A stretch of 64,000 nucleotides of DNA from Diaporthe sp. PMI_573 (lineage: Eukaryota > Ascomycota > Sordariomycetes > Diaporthales > Diaporthaceae): contig JAJTUP010000022.1 of assembly GCA_021399435.1 (NCBI GenBank), positions 806,001 to 870,000 on the forward strand, in the 5' to 3' direction. The notes beneath the pieces were generated by a model that saw only the letters and a list, made by a program, of their open reading frames with translations, was not told the origin of the DNA and did not search any database. Below are positions 1 through 12,400 of the stretch, in pieces. A program made the position numbers and the translations under genes. Numbering within the stretch: the first letter of the stretch is position 1; the number at the start of each line of letters is the position of its first letter.

Positions 1-496
1 CTGCGATAGGGCAGGCTTTTCGTAGATCTTCGTTCACCAGGGAATCAGACTATACAACACACGTCATACGGTCGACTCTTGAGAGGTGACTAGGGTCATA
101 CTGCAAGCTGAACATGATCGAGTCATCTTATTAGTGATGAAATCTTCAACCGAACGGCAGTGCCTGACAAGGCTGGCTTATACCCACTTTTTAAGAATAA
201 AACAGGCATCCCCATAACGAACGTCGCGTCACTCCACCCGTCGGAACCATGAAATGATGATCTTTTATCTAAAAGATCGTGGCTTGGTGAACGGCGCATT
301 TGATTGCGGTCGTGACGACGCGTCACGGCTCGGAGCAAAAAGTAGGAGGTTCGGATTTCCGACAGACAGGGACATATATATACGTTGAATTTGTTTCTCT
401 TGGAACAGCGTTAGAACATTCTCTGCATCCGCCGAAATACATCTCATTCGCTGAGTGTTTCACACACGTTCTTTTGCCCTGCAATACAATTGCATC
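1..496. other. non-coding 5' flank of the carboxylesterase
   Basis: No supported gene. The short open frames here have no recognisable protein. The last part is probably the promoter and 5' leader of the esterase starting at 497; a run of TATATA lies near 375. Confidence 0.5.
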
Positions 497-2231
497 ATGC
501 GTTCGGCCTTCCCCGTCCTCCTTGCTGGGACAGCCTCAGCCGGTCTCCTGCCGCCCTCGAAAGTGGTCCGGCAGGAATCCGCACCCACGGTGACGCTCGA
601 CTACTGTACTCTAGCCCCTGCTGCCAGCAACACGACCGCGGGGTTGTACAAGTACCAGAACATCCGCTTCGCGGCCGTGCCCACCGGTGACCTGCGCTTC
701 GCCGCCCCGGAGTGGCCTCCGGTCGAGACCGAGGTAAACGACGGGTCACTCGTCGACTCCGATGTCGACTGTGCCAGCACCGAAGACTGCTTATACATGT
801 CAGTATTAATCTTCTCCTTCTACGGATCCCCATCTTTCATGCTTTGGAATGTTTCAGAACGCATCACTTCAGGACCCGTAGCAGGACTAACGTAAATATG
901 TAGGGATATATATGTCCCTGAAAACGCCGCGAACAAATCTCTTCCCGTGCTTGTGTGGACTTATGGCGGTGGTTTTACCGGCGGAAGCAAGTCAGAGAAC
1001 ACGCCTGAGGGCCTGGTGAGTTTGCATCAAGCCGGAGTCTGTGATATGAGCTAATCTCTGCCATCAGTTTGATCTGAGCAGTGACTTCATCTTTGTCTCC
1101 TACAACTACAGGCTCGGGATAACTGGTCTCGCCAATAGTCCAACCTTGCTGCACCAGGGCGGTTTAAGCAACGCAGGGCTCTGGGATGTGCAACACGCTT
1201 TCCAATGGGTCGGCAAATACATTTCCAACTTCGGTGGAAACCCGGACGATATCACAGCTATGGGTTTCTCTGCTGGTGGCTCTCAGGTCCTCTTCGAAAT
1301 AACCCGGTTCGCCGGCCACGCAGAGCAGCTCTTCAAGCAGGCATACGTCATGTCTCCCGGATTCGTTCCAGGAGCCGGCCACGAACACGCCGAGGCCTTC
1401 TTCCTCAACGTCTCCTCGGCTGTTGGGTGCGATGGGGGTGACCTGACCTGCCTGCGCTCCGTCAACTTCACCACGCTCCAGGACGCATCCGACACTCTTG
1501 TTGACACCTATGCCTTCCAGATGCAGCCTCGTGTCGACGGTGACTTCGTCGCCGACACCTATGAGGCCCAGTTCTACCAGAACCGCTTCAACTTCACCGG
1601 CCCTGCTGTCATCACCCACGAGGAACACGAGGCCAACAGTCAGGCTTACTCCGGCGTTAACACCAGCGAGGACGTGTCGACGTACCTGCGCATTTTCTTC
1701 CCCGCCATCACCGACACCCAGGTGGAGGAAGCTCTCACCTTGTACCCCGAGGACGACTACGAGAGCCCTGGCCTGCGTTTCTCTGACATGAAGCAGCACT
1801 TCGATCTCACTGCGCACAACATGGCTTTTACACATGCCATGTCGAACCAGACATGGAACGGGATGGTCCAAATCGACCAGGCTACCCATGGTACTGACCA
1901 AAGCTACTATTGGTACAGCACCTGGACGCTGTCCTCAGACTCTACCACCACCACCTCAAACTCCTCTAGCTCTGCTGGTGGTGGTGCTGGCGGAGGCTTC
2001 GGAGGCGGATCCTCCGTGGACACTGCGACTGCAATCAAGATGCAGAAGTATCTGTTGTCCTTTGTGCTCACTGGCAACCCAAACACTCAGTGGCCGGATG
2101 ACAAGATGGAGTGGCCCCTGTACAGCGAAGGCGGACAGGACCTCGTTTTCAACACGTCTGGACTGTACACCCAGGCTTCCGACTTGGAGAACGCGAAAGT
2201 TGCGTTCTGGAACAAGGCTCTTTGGTACTAA
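497..2231 (+). CDS. secreted type-B carboxylesterase/lipase (cholinesterase-like)
   Basis: Exons 497-798, 904-1015 and 1068-2231 join in frame to a 525-residue protein. It begins with a signal peptide (MRSAFPVLLAGTASA). The type-B esterase landmarks follow in order: EDCLYMDIYVP formed across intron 1, WTYGGGF as oxyanion loop, VSYNYRLG, and the nucleophile elbow GFSAGG with Ser206. The acid is probably one of the glutamates near 323-326 and the catalytic His is His412. The family should hydrolyse carboxyl esters outside the cell. Two oddities are visible: the elbow has Phe where GESAGG is usual, and a Ser/Thr then Gly-rich low-complexity insert (CDS 1942-2015) sits near the C terminus. The substrate cannot be told. 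The next gene, DUF5672, lies on the same strand about 1 kb away with no evident link. Confidence 0.88.
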
Positions 2232-3291
2232 GGGCAATATGTAGTTATTTAAATGTTGCATGGCGAAACGGCGTTGGGGTATGGTTTCACGACAAAAGAA
2301 ACAGGGGCAAATATTCACATGTTAATTACCTGTTGATTCACAACGTCGTACAAAATAAGACTTAGCCGCTCTTGACATCAAGTCACTCTGTTTTTGACCC
2401 AGTAGTAGTAGTCTGCCGAACGCCCCGCTAATTTGTGTTGCAAACAACCAACAATCGCCCATACCGAGTGCCTGAGCATGCGAGCAAGCCATTGTATAGT
2501 GGATGCAATATCGGCGTGTTGCAGTACAGCCAGTCCGCAGCCGTCTCAATAGTCGACTGAGCTCGAATAGTGAGCTTGTACTTTTTGCACGCTGCAAAAG
2601 CAGTCCTGGATTTAAGCCACACGTGTGGCTGTCTCTGGGTGGACATGACAGGACAAAGTTCAGATGTGGTCTTGGCAGGGGCTGTGGATGGCACACTCTA
2701 TCTACCATTTCTCAAAGAGACATGTTTCAGTAATTCTCGTCCCGTCCCGACCCAATTTGCTGAATGGGCCACCATCAATCCGGATGGGCCGGTAAATGCC
2801 AGGCGGGCACGTTCTCGAAATAGCATGGGTGCACCAAGATGTTGCAGGATCTGGAGGATCCAGGATTATCACTGCGAGAATTTGCCTCCTTGTTCCTTGA
2901 ACGCGTGAGGCGCCGACCACATTCGGCTTAATAGAGAACGCCCCTAGCCGCAAACATACTTTATTGGCAGGCATAATGAGTTTGATTCAAACCAAAGCAT
3001 CACCTTCTTGGGTCTTGGAAGCTCGGCAGTTTAGTTGTCCCCGTAAAATTAACCTTCCTGCCTGAATTCCCCCATGCTCGTAAGACACAAAGTCTCGGGT
3101 CCCAAGACCACGACAAAACTTGATCGCCTTTCACCTCTGCCATTTGTAGTTTTCTGCATAGCGAATACTTTTTCCGCTTCCGAGGACAGCTCTTCGCAGG
3201 TGACAGCTTCCCGCACTAGGAGGAGAACGCCCAGCCATTGATCAGTTCACACGTAAAGTCTTCAGCGCCACAAGTACAGACGGCGACCGAC
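2232..3291. other. intergenic, no gene seen
   Basis: About 1 kb between the esterase and the DUF5672 gene. Open frames on both strands are short and have no recognisable domain. It should hold the esterase 3' UTR and the DUF5672 promoter. Confidence 0.5.
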
Positions 3292-4388
3292 ATGGCGGGC
3301 AAAGCGCCTTCCTCGTCGGCGATCCGGCAGTTATGGAATCGGAGGACGACAACCGCAGTGGCATTCGCTGTGGTGCTGCTGCTGTGCTGGACTCTGGGCC
3401 CTGCATCAATAGTAAGCTTCACCGCGGTCACATTCTCTTTTCTTCGTACCGGATCGGTATCGTTGACGCCTCTCTATAGCAACAACTGAAGACCACAGCT
3501 CTCCAATACGGAGGCCAGCGGCCAGACGCCGGCCAGACTGTCCAGCCTGGAGACGCAACTGCAACAGCCCTCGAAGTCTCTGGAGACAGAGAAGACACTG
3601 ACTTTCCCGGTTCTTTTACGGGAAATGTCGCCTTACTAATGGAGGAGGACCCGATGGCAATCTCGAACTTCGCATCGGTATTGCTGCACTTCCGCGGCAT
3701 GCTCGGCCCACACTGGGAGGTCGTGATCCTCACGCGCAGGGGCTGGAGGATACCGGACAGCCTGATACTACGACAATTCCTGAGCGACGGCAAGATCAAA
3801 GTGCGATTCCTGCCCGACGGCGTCTCGTTCCCAACACACCCCTCCGTATCCGTATTCCTTACGGACCCTTGGCTGTGGGAGACTTTCGAGAAGGTCAACC
3901 GCATCCTGATGTTCCAGGCGGACTCCATCCTGTGCAGCAACTCCAAGGCCCGCGTCGACGACTTTCTCGAGTGGGACTTTGTCGGGGCGCCCGTGCTGCC
4001 GGCCTACGTGGACTCGAAACGGCCGAACGCCCGCTCCTTCAACGGTGGACTTTCGATTCGCAACCCTCGCATCTTTGCCGAGGTCGCCCGTAGCGTGAAC
4101 TTCACCGCAGACCTCTACTCGGGCCCATACAAGGAGCTCCCAAATAACATGCGCTTCGAGGACCACTGGTTCATGTGGAGGATAGACGACCGGCCGGACC
4201 TGGAGGCGAAGATCCCGCCACCCGAGGTCGCTGGCCAGTTCTCGGTTGAGACGTGGTACTTCGACCACCCATTGGGCTACCACCAGCCGCACAGGTGGCA
4301 GGCGGAACGATACGGCGAGATCGTGGACTGGTGCCCCGAGGTCGGGATTATATTCAATCAAGAGGCGCCGGATCAGAGGTGGAATTGA
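3292..4388 (+). CDS. DUF5672 family type II membrane protein
   Basis: Exons 3292-3411 and 3480-4388 (68-bp intron, ATA|GTAAGC...CTATAG) encode 342 residues. Residues about 19-37 are a single hydrophobic segment after a basic N terminus, so a type II membrane anchor is likely. The rest matches the fungal DUF5672 pattern: EVVILTRRGW, a phenylalanine-rich FLTDPWLWE, ILMFQADSILC, then FLEWDFVGAPV and a C-terminal histidine-rich segment. DUF5672 proteins are thought to be glycosyltransferase-like; QADSILC could be a DxD-type position, but that is inference. Its 3' end converges with the oxidoreductase gene on the other strand. Confidence 0.85.
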
Positions 4389-4889
4389 TTTTGGTCAGTA
4401 TCAGCAAGCTGTTTGAATGTATTTCTATAGACTGCATATTCTCGGCGTCTGATTTGAATGCAGCATCAAAAGCCCTTTGCTTAAGACTTAAGAAATACAT
4501 TTGGGAAGGTCGATCTTGGGAGGCAGTCAGAGCACAAAACACGAATCACGTTGAAGCAAGCCAGCTTGTGATCAAACAAACGAGTTGCGTATGGCTTGAA
4601 AATAAACTCGAACATTATTCCAGAAGCCCACTAGGATTGCCTGAACCCTAGTCCTGATTTGCATTGAACCTCTTGACAATGACGACTCCCAGCCCCGATT
4701 CAATCAAGAGCAATCCTTTTCCCAAAGACCGTAAATTGCCACGCCAAACCATGCCCACCCTTGTACAGTAAAGCGCAGACTATACCAAGTATATTCCAGT
4801 AAAACCAGGAAAACTTAAGCAATCAGAAAATACATGCCGAGTGAAGAGCACAAATGAGGAAGGAAGCCATGCGTGATGCCGCCATTCAC
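4389..4889. other. convergent intergenic region
   Basis: About 500 bp between two convergent stop codons. It probably holds both 3' UTRs; nothing else is seen. Confidence 0.5.
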
Positions 4890-7800
4890 CTAGTAAATCA
4901 GCTCACCAGTAGCCACCATCCTCTTGAAATCGTCATCCGGCTCATGAAATCGATAATCCTCACCCCGACACACTCGGTCGACCTCCTCCCTAACGAAGGG
5001 GTAGACGTCCTTCCACGCATTGCGGCCCATCCAACAGTCGAGGTGGCCGTAGCCAGGCACGACGCGGCGGCGGTACTCGATGCCGTCGCCGTCGTGTGGT
5101 CCCGCCTCGCCCTGGACGCCGTTGGCGATGCCGCCGGCCCGCGTGCCGAACGTGTCGCAGAGGATCTCGTACGTCCTCTCCGTGGACTCGGGGCTGAGGA
5201 CGGCATTATCGCGGCCGACGAAGAGCAAGAAAGGGACGCCCCGAAGGCGTGAGATGTTCTCACGCGTGGTGAGCGGCTCGAACAGCGGGTGGTTCCCCAT
5301 CACATCGCCCGCGGCGCCCATTCGCATCAGCAGGCCCAGCAGGGTCATGTTGACGCCGCCGAAGAAGCGGTCGATCTGTCGGTGCGTCGCCTCGTTGAGG
5401 TTATTGTGGTTCCAGCACCGGCCAAAGGTCAGGCTGATGCGGTGGCAGCTGGCGCTGTTGCAGATCTCGCGCCGCGCGTCCGGCATGAAGCGCAGCACCT
5501 GGTTAAGCGCCCGCTGCACCAGGCTGTCCTGGCGGCTCGTCGAGCAGCTGAACCAGGACCCGGCCAGTGCGCGGTACAGCTTGTCCAGCGGGACGGGCCC
5601 CGCCATCGCCTTGATCATGTTCATCGTGTTCCAGATCGGGTTCATGAACACCTGCGAGCACGTCACGCCTCGGATCCACGACGACGGGATGGTCCCGTCC
5701 AGCAGGCCCGATGCGAAGGCGACGCTGCCCATGCAGTGTGCGATGGTGTAGATCTTGGGTGGCTGCCACTTCTTGACCTCTGCCGAGTCCCGGGGAAGAT
5801 TTTTCTTGTCTGCGTACTCGTGCCGGTTGATTTTGCGAATGTACTCGAGGCACGCCTTGATGTCCAGCCGCGCGTCAAAGGTGGTGTAGTCTCTCTCTGC
5901 AACCATGAGCTGGCCGATTCTGTGGACAGTCACAAAAACGCGGTATCCCGCGCGCGTAAAGTAGTTGATTGCGTTGTAGGGGATTGTCGGGAGGGAGAAG
6001 ATCTGGTGGTCGACGCTTGCACCGGGAATCATGAAGAGATCAATCACACCGCCCTCGGGTTCATGAGTCGCATTCCACATGTGCATCTTGGTGCAGACAG
6101 CGTCTGGGCCCTTACTGTCCCAGATGTCGAAGGAGTCGTCGGGAACGGTGTTGTTGATGTAGCCGCTGTATGTAGTTGACGGGTACTGAAGAGCTGTCAA
6201 GGGAGCTAGGAAGAGAGACGCGGACCTGCGTGTGAAGAAGGTCATGAAGCTGGCCGCACTCCAGATCTTCTGCAGGATTGACGAGCCAGTGGGCGTCATG
6301 GTCATAAGCTCCGATATGAAGTCGCCCGGTTGTATGTGCATCATGCCCTTGGCCACGACTTGCAGCTTACGCCAGGCATCGTCGTCGTGCTCGTCGTCCT
6401 TGATGGGACCCATCGCAAGCCGCTTGCTGACAGTGCAGTACAATGTCGTCGTCGACCGCCAGAACTGCCAAGGCGCAAGGGCAACGGAAGAATCGACAAC
6501 TTTGTATCCGTGGAAATGAAGTAGCTCGCCGTTGATGCCCGTCATGTCGAAGTCATATGTCAGGTTGCGCGTGCCTGGTGCTTTTAGGTCGAGTTTGAAC
6601 AGATTGAACTCGCCTCTTTGCACCATAAAGGGAGACCCGGGGATCGTCGGACAGACAAAGGTACCGGTGAGCATGCCACGGTGAGCAGGATCCTTGATAA
6701 TGCTCTTGGTGTTGAAGGCCTGAACACTCAAGAAGAACCTGGCGCTCTCGCACAAGCTCTTGGCGGTTCGATAAGCCAGTTCATAGTTGGGTCTCTTGTC
6801 CTCTTTCATCCCATCTTCGTCATGGTGGATAAAACCAGACATGACCTCTGTAAAGCCAAAACCACTGGCCCTGATGGCATCTGCCTTGCTGATCACGTGG
6901 GCGGCGCCGTTGACACTTTCGATCTCAGAGCGTGCAAGGGCCATTTCTTCCATGGTCTTTCTGCGGCGTCTTTTGGGGTGATGTGCTGGCTTGCCAAAGA
7001 GATTGAGGATACCATTGCCCTCGCGGTCAATATCCAGGCCACGTTTCTCACAGTACGCTTCAACCGAGCGCTCGGCAAGCGCCGTGATGGTCGCGAATGG
7101 ATTTGCTCCGAGTGCGGCGGGGATAACGGCGGCGTCCGTGACAATCAGACCCTCGTGGACTTCATTGCTGTCCATGTCCTTGCCCACGAAGACCTCGCCG
7201 TGATGATTAGTCACTCCCGTCATGGGCGTGCCGTCGCGGGCCATGCTTGCGCCGCCAATAGGATGAACTGTAACTTGTTGCTGGCCCAGCAGCGCGAAGA
7301 ATGGATTTTGCACAAGCGTTCCGCCAACGGCTTTGGTGGCCTTGGCAAGTATATTGTTGAGTTTTTTGACGTGGTCACTTCGACCAACGCCGAGGAACTC
7401 AAGCTCAGGCTTGTCGTCCTTGAGTGTCAGCATGGCTTGGTTGCTGTCGTGAGACATGATGAGATAGACTTGCGTCCTCTCTATCGCGCCATTCTTGAAA
7501 TAAGGGCCGAGGAGGCGGCTGCCCCATCGAGCCAACTTTGCGTGAGCCTTATCAAGTAAGGTCTCCTCGTTAGAGATACTGCCAGGCATCAAGTCCAGCA
7601 TGGCCTGCATGAAGGGGGCAAGTGCACTTGGTATGGTGCCTTCTTCTATCACATAACCGTCCAGGGGATTGTCATGACCATCGCGGTTGTCAATGATTCC
7701 GGTGATACACGGTCCAACCGGGGCATGTGCCGGAGGGGATGGCTTGCCAACACCATTGACGTGTTCATCTGTGTTGTATCTGCGGTAAAGAAACAGATCA

Positions 7801-9418
7801 ATCAAACTGTGTTTTCTCCAGTAGGGCGGCAGAGAATATCCAAGGGAGAAGGAAGCGTGCCATGGCTCAAGCTTACCCGAATGCCAGAATGTCCCCGTTG
7901 CCACTCATGTTCTGCCCAACCTGATGGCTCATACTTAGGCCCAGCTGCTTGCTCCGCAGCATGATCTCCGTGGTACCAATCGCGCCGCCACCCAGGAAGA
8001 CAGCGTGCTTGGCATGAACCCACATCAGGTCGCCATGGAGGTTCGCTTTGAAGTGACCTCGGTTGCGCCCGTGCCAGGCAAAATACACGTTGTAGCCACC
8101 GCGCTCCGGGGAGCACTTCTCGATATATCGGACCTCACATTCACAGAACATCTCTGCACCCCAGTTCCAAGCATCGGCGAGGTAGGTGACTAGGGTGGTC
8201 GTCTTTGACCCGTCATTGACGCCCGTGGGGTCCTGTCCGGTCAGGGCAGACGGTACCATTTCCACTCCGCAGCTGTTTGGCCCGTTGCGGAAGCGGGTTG
8301 TCTGCTCAACACGGGAGAACTTATCGGCCATCCCAAGGTATTCGGCTTGCTTCTTGAGCAAGGCAAGTTTCGGCAACATGGGCCAGTCAGACGGGTATTT
8401 CTTGGGGTCGAGGACCTTTCTTGCTTTCTCATAATCTGCACGAGGACCAGTCAGCCGCCGTTGTTCCCTTGTGTGTCATGAGAAATGAATTCTTACATTC
8501 GTCAAGGCACTGAGGATTGTTCCGTATCTCTTTTGGCCATGCTTTCATGCTCAAGGCATCGTGGTTTGCTTCCAGGAAGACGTTGGCATTGATCAAGCTG
8601 GTACCGCCGAGACCTAGACTGGTGTCAGTAATTTGATGGTGGAATGGCGGTCTACCAGGGGCGGATAACTAACCATTGCCCACAACCGCGTTCTGTCCTC
8701 TCCCAAAGATCAAGTGGTACATTCCCGTGGGATCTCCACCATCGATTGGGATACCATCACCAAGGCTGTGGGGCGCGAGGTTCCCTGACCAGTGCAGTTC
8801 ATCGGCAGCCTGTTTTGTACCGCTGGGATACTCGCCGGGCCACTTCTCCCGTCCCCTTTCCAGCACGCAGACGCTCTCGCCTGCTCTGGCCATGCGGGAC
8901 GCTGCCACGGCCCCGCCATAGCCGGACCCTATGACCACGCAGTCATAGCTCCTGCGTAGAAGCTCAACAGGCCTTGAGAGACGAGGATATTCGTGCTCTA
9001 TGCGGCTATCGTCTGTGTACGTCTGGATGTTGGCGTACGCGCGTGATCTTGGACCTCCAGCCTCGCCCTCGTGAGGGCCATAGGAAGGGATGGGGCCGCT
9101 GACTCTTGGCTCTGAGGCATCGGCCTCTACGTGTGGTGATGGGGTGCGCGGCCAAGTGCCTCTCCTGGGTGATAGTCGGGGGAACTGTTCTGTCGTCGAT
9201 TTTGAGTCATCGGGACCGTAAGAAACTCTGTGCTCTGAGATACTGGAGGCGTTTCGTGGAGTTGAGGCGACACTGTTGGTGCCATTGGTGCTGTAGCCGT
9301 TCACGTACGGGCCATTGGGCAGCTCCTGAACAGGGCCGCCTTGGAAAAGGTCTCGTGGTGGTGGTCTCTTGCCCTCGGCACGGGGACGAAACTTGAGGTC
9401 TCCGTCTGTGTCTGACAT
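4890..9418 (-). CDS. GMC (cholesterol-oxidase-like) oxidoreductase fused to alpha/beta-hydrolase
   Basis: Exons on the minus strand are 9418-8674, 8613-8497, 8435-7877 and 7779-4890 (introns 60, 61 and 97 bp). They join in frame to 1436 residues. 9418 is the first ATG; the open frame runs further only through a GTG. Residues 1-155 are low complexity and probably disordered. The FAD motif GSGYGG is at 164-169. The cholesterol-oxidase type C-terminal signature follows: HPIGG with His646 and NPFATITALAER with Asn700. From about residue 950 an alpha/beta-hydrolase follows, with elbow AHCMGS (Cys1156), acid Asp1331 and GYGHLD (His1386). Each half alone resembles a complete enzyme. A two-step oxidation and hydrolysis of a sterol-like or lipid substrate is inference. 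Cys in place of Ser at the nucleophile position is unusual. Confidence 0.85.
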
Positions 9419-12400
9419 GGTGTCTGAATTGTTGATTGTCTTGCGTGTGACTGGTATCAGAGCAGTCACTTCACGACTGGGGTATTTATATCTATATAAT
9501 GAGGTGAGCGTGGTGAGAGGAGATGCGCTTGAAGACTAAGTAAGCGCTGTCGGTACCGTGTACCGTCACGGAAACAAAGACGAGGTGGATTATGGCTTGC
9601 TAGGACGTATGCCTAGTCTCGCGAGCAAAGGACAAAGCGGAATGGGTATCATGAGGAGAGTGAATAGGGACGGGGGACTAGTCGTGGCTTCATCGACTAG
9701 GAGATATATAGTTTCAACGGCGTAGTGGTGTTGAAGGGGCGGACGAGATGTGAGCCCCGACTCATCCTTGCAGGATGTAATCGTAAGGTAGCATCGAGAT
9801 GGGATAGCGTGGGGAGGCTGAAGGTATCTGGCGGAGGTGATCGGAGAGAAAACACGGGTGCCGGGGCAGTGGAGTGGAACATATCATCTAGGAAAGCCAC
9901 CCGCATGCACGCAGACGAGAAGGACTATCTTCGAAAAAGTGACGGGGGCGTGGATCGGCTGAAAACCGGGGCGTTGATCAAAGGGTGGGTGTTGAGGTCC
10001 TGCACAAGCGCGGTACCTCCGTACCCGGGGTCTCTGTCAACTGCCTCTCGTTCAACAGTAAACGGCTGGTCTCGTTTGCTGGGCCAATGCTGGCCTCAGG
10101 CGCAGCTGACAGCTTTCCGCTTTTGACGTTAGCCCCGGCTTAGGCTGATGCCTTGCTGCAGATCGTTGAGGCAGGAGAGTAAAATTATCACCGGAAAGAC
10201 CACAGGACCTACCCCGGCACCGATCCTCATTGGCCATGTTGCTAACGTCGAGCCACTATTGGAAGGAGGGTGTAGGTCGAGTCAATGATCGATCGCAGAA
10301 GCCGCAGACGATGAAAATGTAAAAATTGGGCCTCCAGAACGGACGCCGTCTCGCTCAAACAGGTCCAAAATATCCAGATCTTTTCTTAGTGAGAGCAATC
10401 TGTTCGTGGGTCTCGGCGCATCCTTGGCCCCACATCAGCAACGATACTACGGCCTGTAGCGTACAATGATGCTACGGCTTCCTTCCCGTCCGCGGGTTTG
10501 CGTGCGTGACGAATGATGCCCAATGGCCTTGCTCTCTACGTCTACTGTCAACTTCAGATTGATGACTGAGAGCGTCTCGAGAGCCGAAGCCAAGATCTGG
10601 TCGGGAGGCATTCCTGCAAGGAACCCCAATAGAGGGGGCATGGCCTCGATGTCAAGGACGCCACGAAGCAGGAAGCCGTTCTCGATTCTCCGCCAAAGTG
10701 TGGTGGTTGGAGAAGCTGTAGCCGTTATTTTTTTTAGGCGACTCAGGTCCTACCGAGGCTTGGGGCGGTGCAGAGAGGTGGGCAGCACAGATTTTCAGGA
10801 AGGGGTCGGTGAGGTGGTATCTCTATCGATCCTTCGGACCCTGGAGAAAGCCATTGAGAGCTGCGAAGTGAAAGTGAGGCCATCTTTTCTGACCTGGAGG
10901 GCGTCATCTGTGTCAGGATTGTGCGGAGTACTGCGGCGCCAATTTCACCAATGGCAGGCAGCAATCCATCATGGTGGAGTGGGGGTGTGTGAGTCTAGTG
11001 ATGATGTGAGATTGGTCAGACCCCATTGTCGACCCCCGAGCCGGAAGCCCAGACTCTCAGCATTGGGGCCGGGAACACCTTTCCAGAGGGCTGATCGGCC
11101 GTGCACGCCCAAACAGGCTATGGGCAACAGCAAGGCTTTCCTAGGAGGCAAGCGGGAGAGGGAATAACCACCCTGAAATCGGGACAGGGATCGATCTTGG
11201 TGGGGCTTGCAGGGGAAGTGAGACAGAAGTGTCTGTCATTGGGCGGAATGCGACGTGCCCGGCGACACCTAGGTCTGCTACCATGATAGACGATGCACGT
11301 CTGCTTCTGGCTCCTGCGACCGTTGATATCTCTGGCAGGGCAAGATCTGCCTCCGATCTCCGATTGCTCGACCGCTAGTTAGCTAACAATGAAGTCGGGC
11401 CGGACTGGGGCTGAAGTGGTGGTGGTGGTGGTCGAGAGGGTCGAAAGTGGTCAGCCGGCCGGAGGAGGAATGAGCCAGCCACGGGAGGAGCTCCCAATTG
11501 AATGGCACGACTGCTCGTATGTCTGGACCCCTAGCGTTCAGCGCCTGCCGCTAATTAGGCCACGCCTCGAGGTTGCTGCGGAGCTGCGAACTCCCGGCTG
11601 GGGAGTTCGGGGACTCGTCGAGGACTCGATCTGCAGGCCGTTGCACGCCAACGCCATGCACGGTTGTGCCATCATGACGGATGTCGAAGCGCGAAGGGGT
11701 GGTGTCGTCAAAGGGGGAGGCCAAAGAGTCGTGACGCCGCCGCGGGGCTAATGCAATGGCAGGTTCCATGCATATTCCTTCGACTGGCACAGCCGAGGTG
11801 TGCCAAATGACTGGAGACGAAGCAGATTGCCGACCGCTTGTGACATCCAATTGAAGCCCCAGGACGGGCTGTCAAAGGCAGGAACCTCGGGGCGACAGGT
11901 AAGGCTGATTGCAGGCAGAAACATCTGTCTGCCAGTCTGCCAGTCTGGCACTCTGGCTGAGCATGTGTGGGCCCCAGGTGCAGGTGCCGCGTGGGCCAGG
12001 CAGGATCTCGGTGAACCGTGACAGGCGATTTCTCCGTGGCCAGCCGGTCGGGTCTGTCGTGTGTTTCTCGTCGCACGAGCCAGGAACACAGGACGGAATA
12101 AGCCGCACCCCAGGGCTGAAGGAACAAGGCAAGCGGACCCTTCAGACGAAAATCGAAAATGCTGAAACACCTGAGCGTACCTGCTGATTAGGTTGACGTC
12201 CCGCTCGAGTTGCACCGACAGTCTCCCCACCTGTCAAAAGAGAGATGCGCTGGGGGTTTGGGGGCTTGTCCGACCCTGGAAACACATCGCGAGCATGCAT
12301 TGTGCAACCAGAGCGTTCCAAATATATCTACATCTTATACGTTCGACTTTACACAAGGAGGTTTCTTGTCTAATTCTAGTTTCGGCTCCATCAAGGAAGC

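Noticed and set aside
5289..6179. 296-codon frame opposite the hydrolase domain
   Set aside because: Antisense shadow of the oxidoreductase-hydrolase gene.
10447..10964. Possible two-exon minus-strand gene with GMPPDQILASALETL-type text
   Set aside because: The frames can be joined in phase, but the intron would be only about 38 bp, the first exon begins with TTG rather than ATG, and no family is recognised.
11748..12230. 160-codon minus-strand frame
   Set aside because: Composition looks like chance translation of GC-rich DNA; no motifs.
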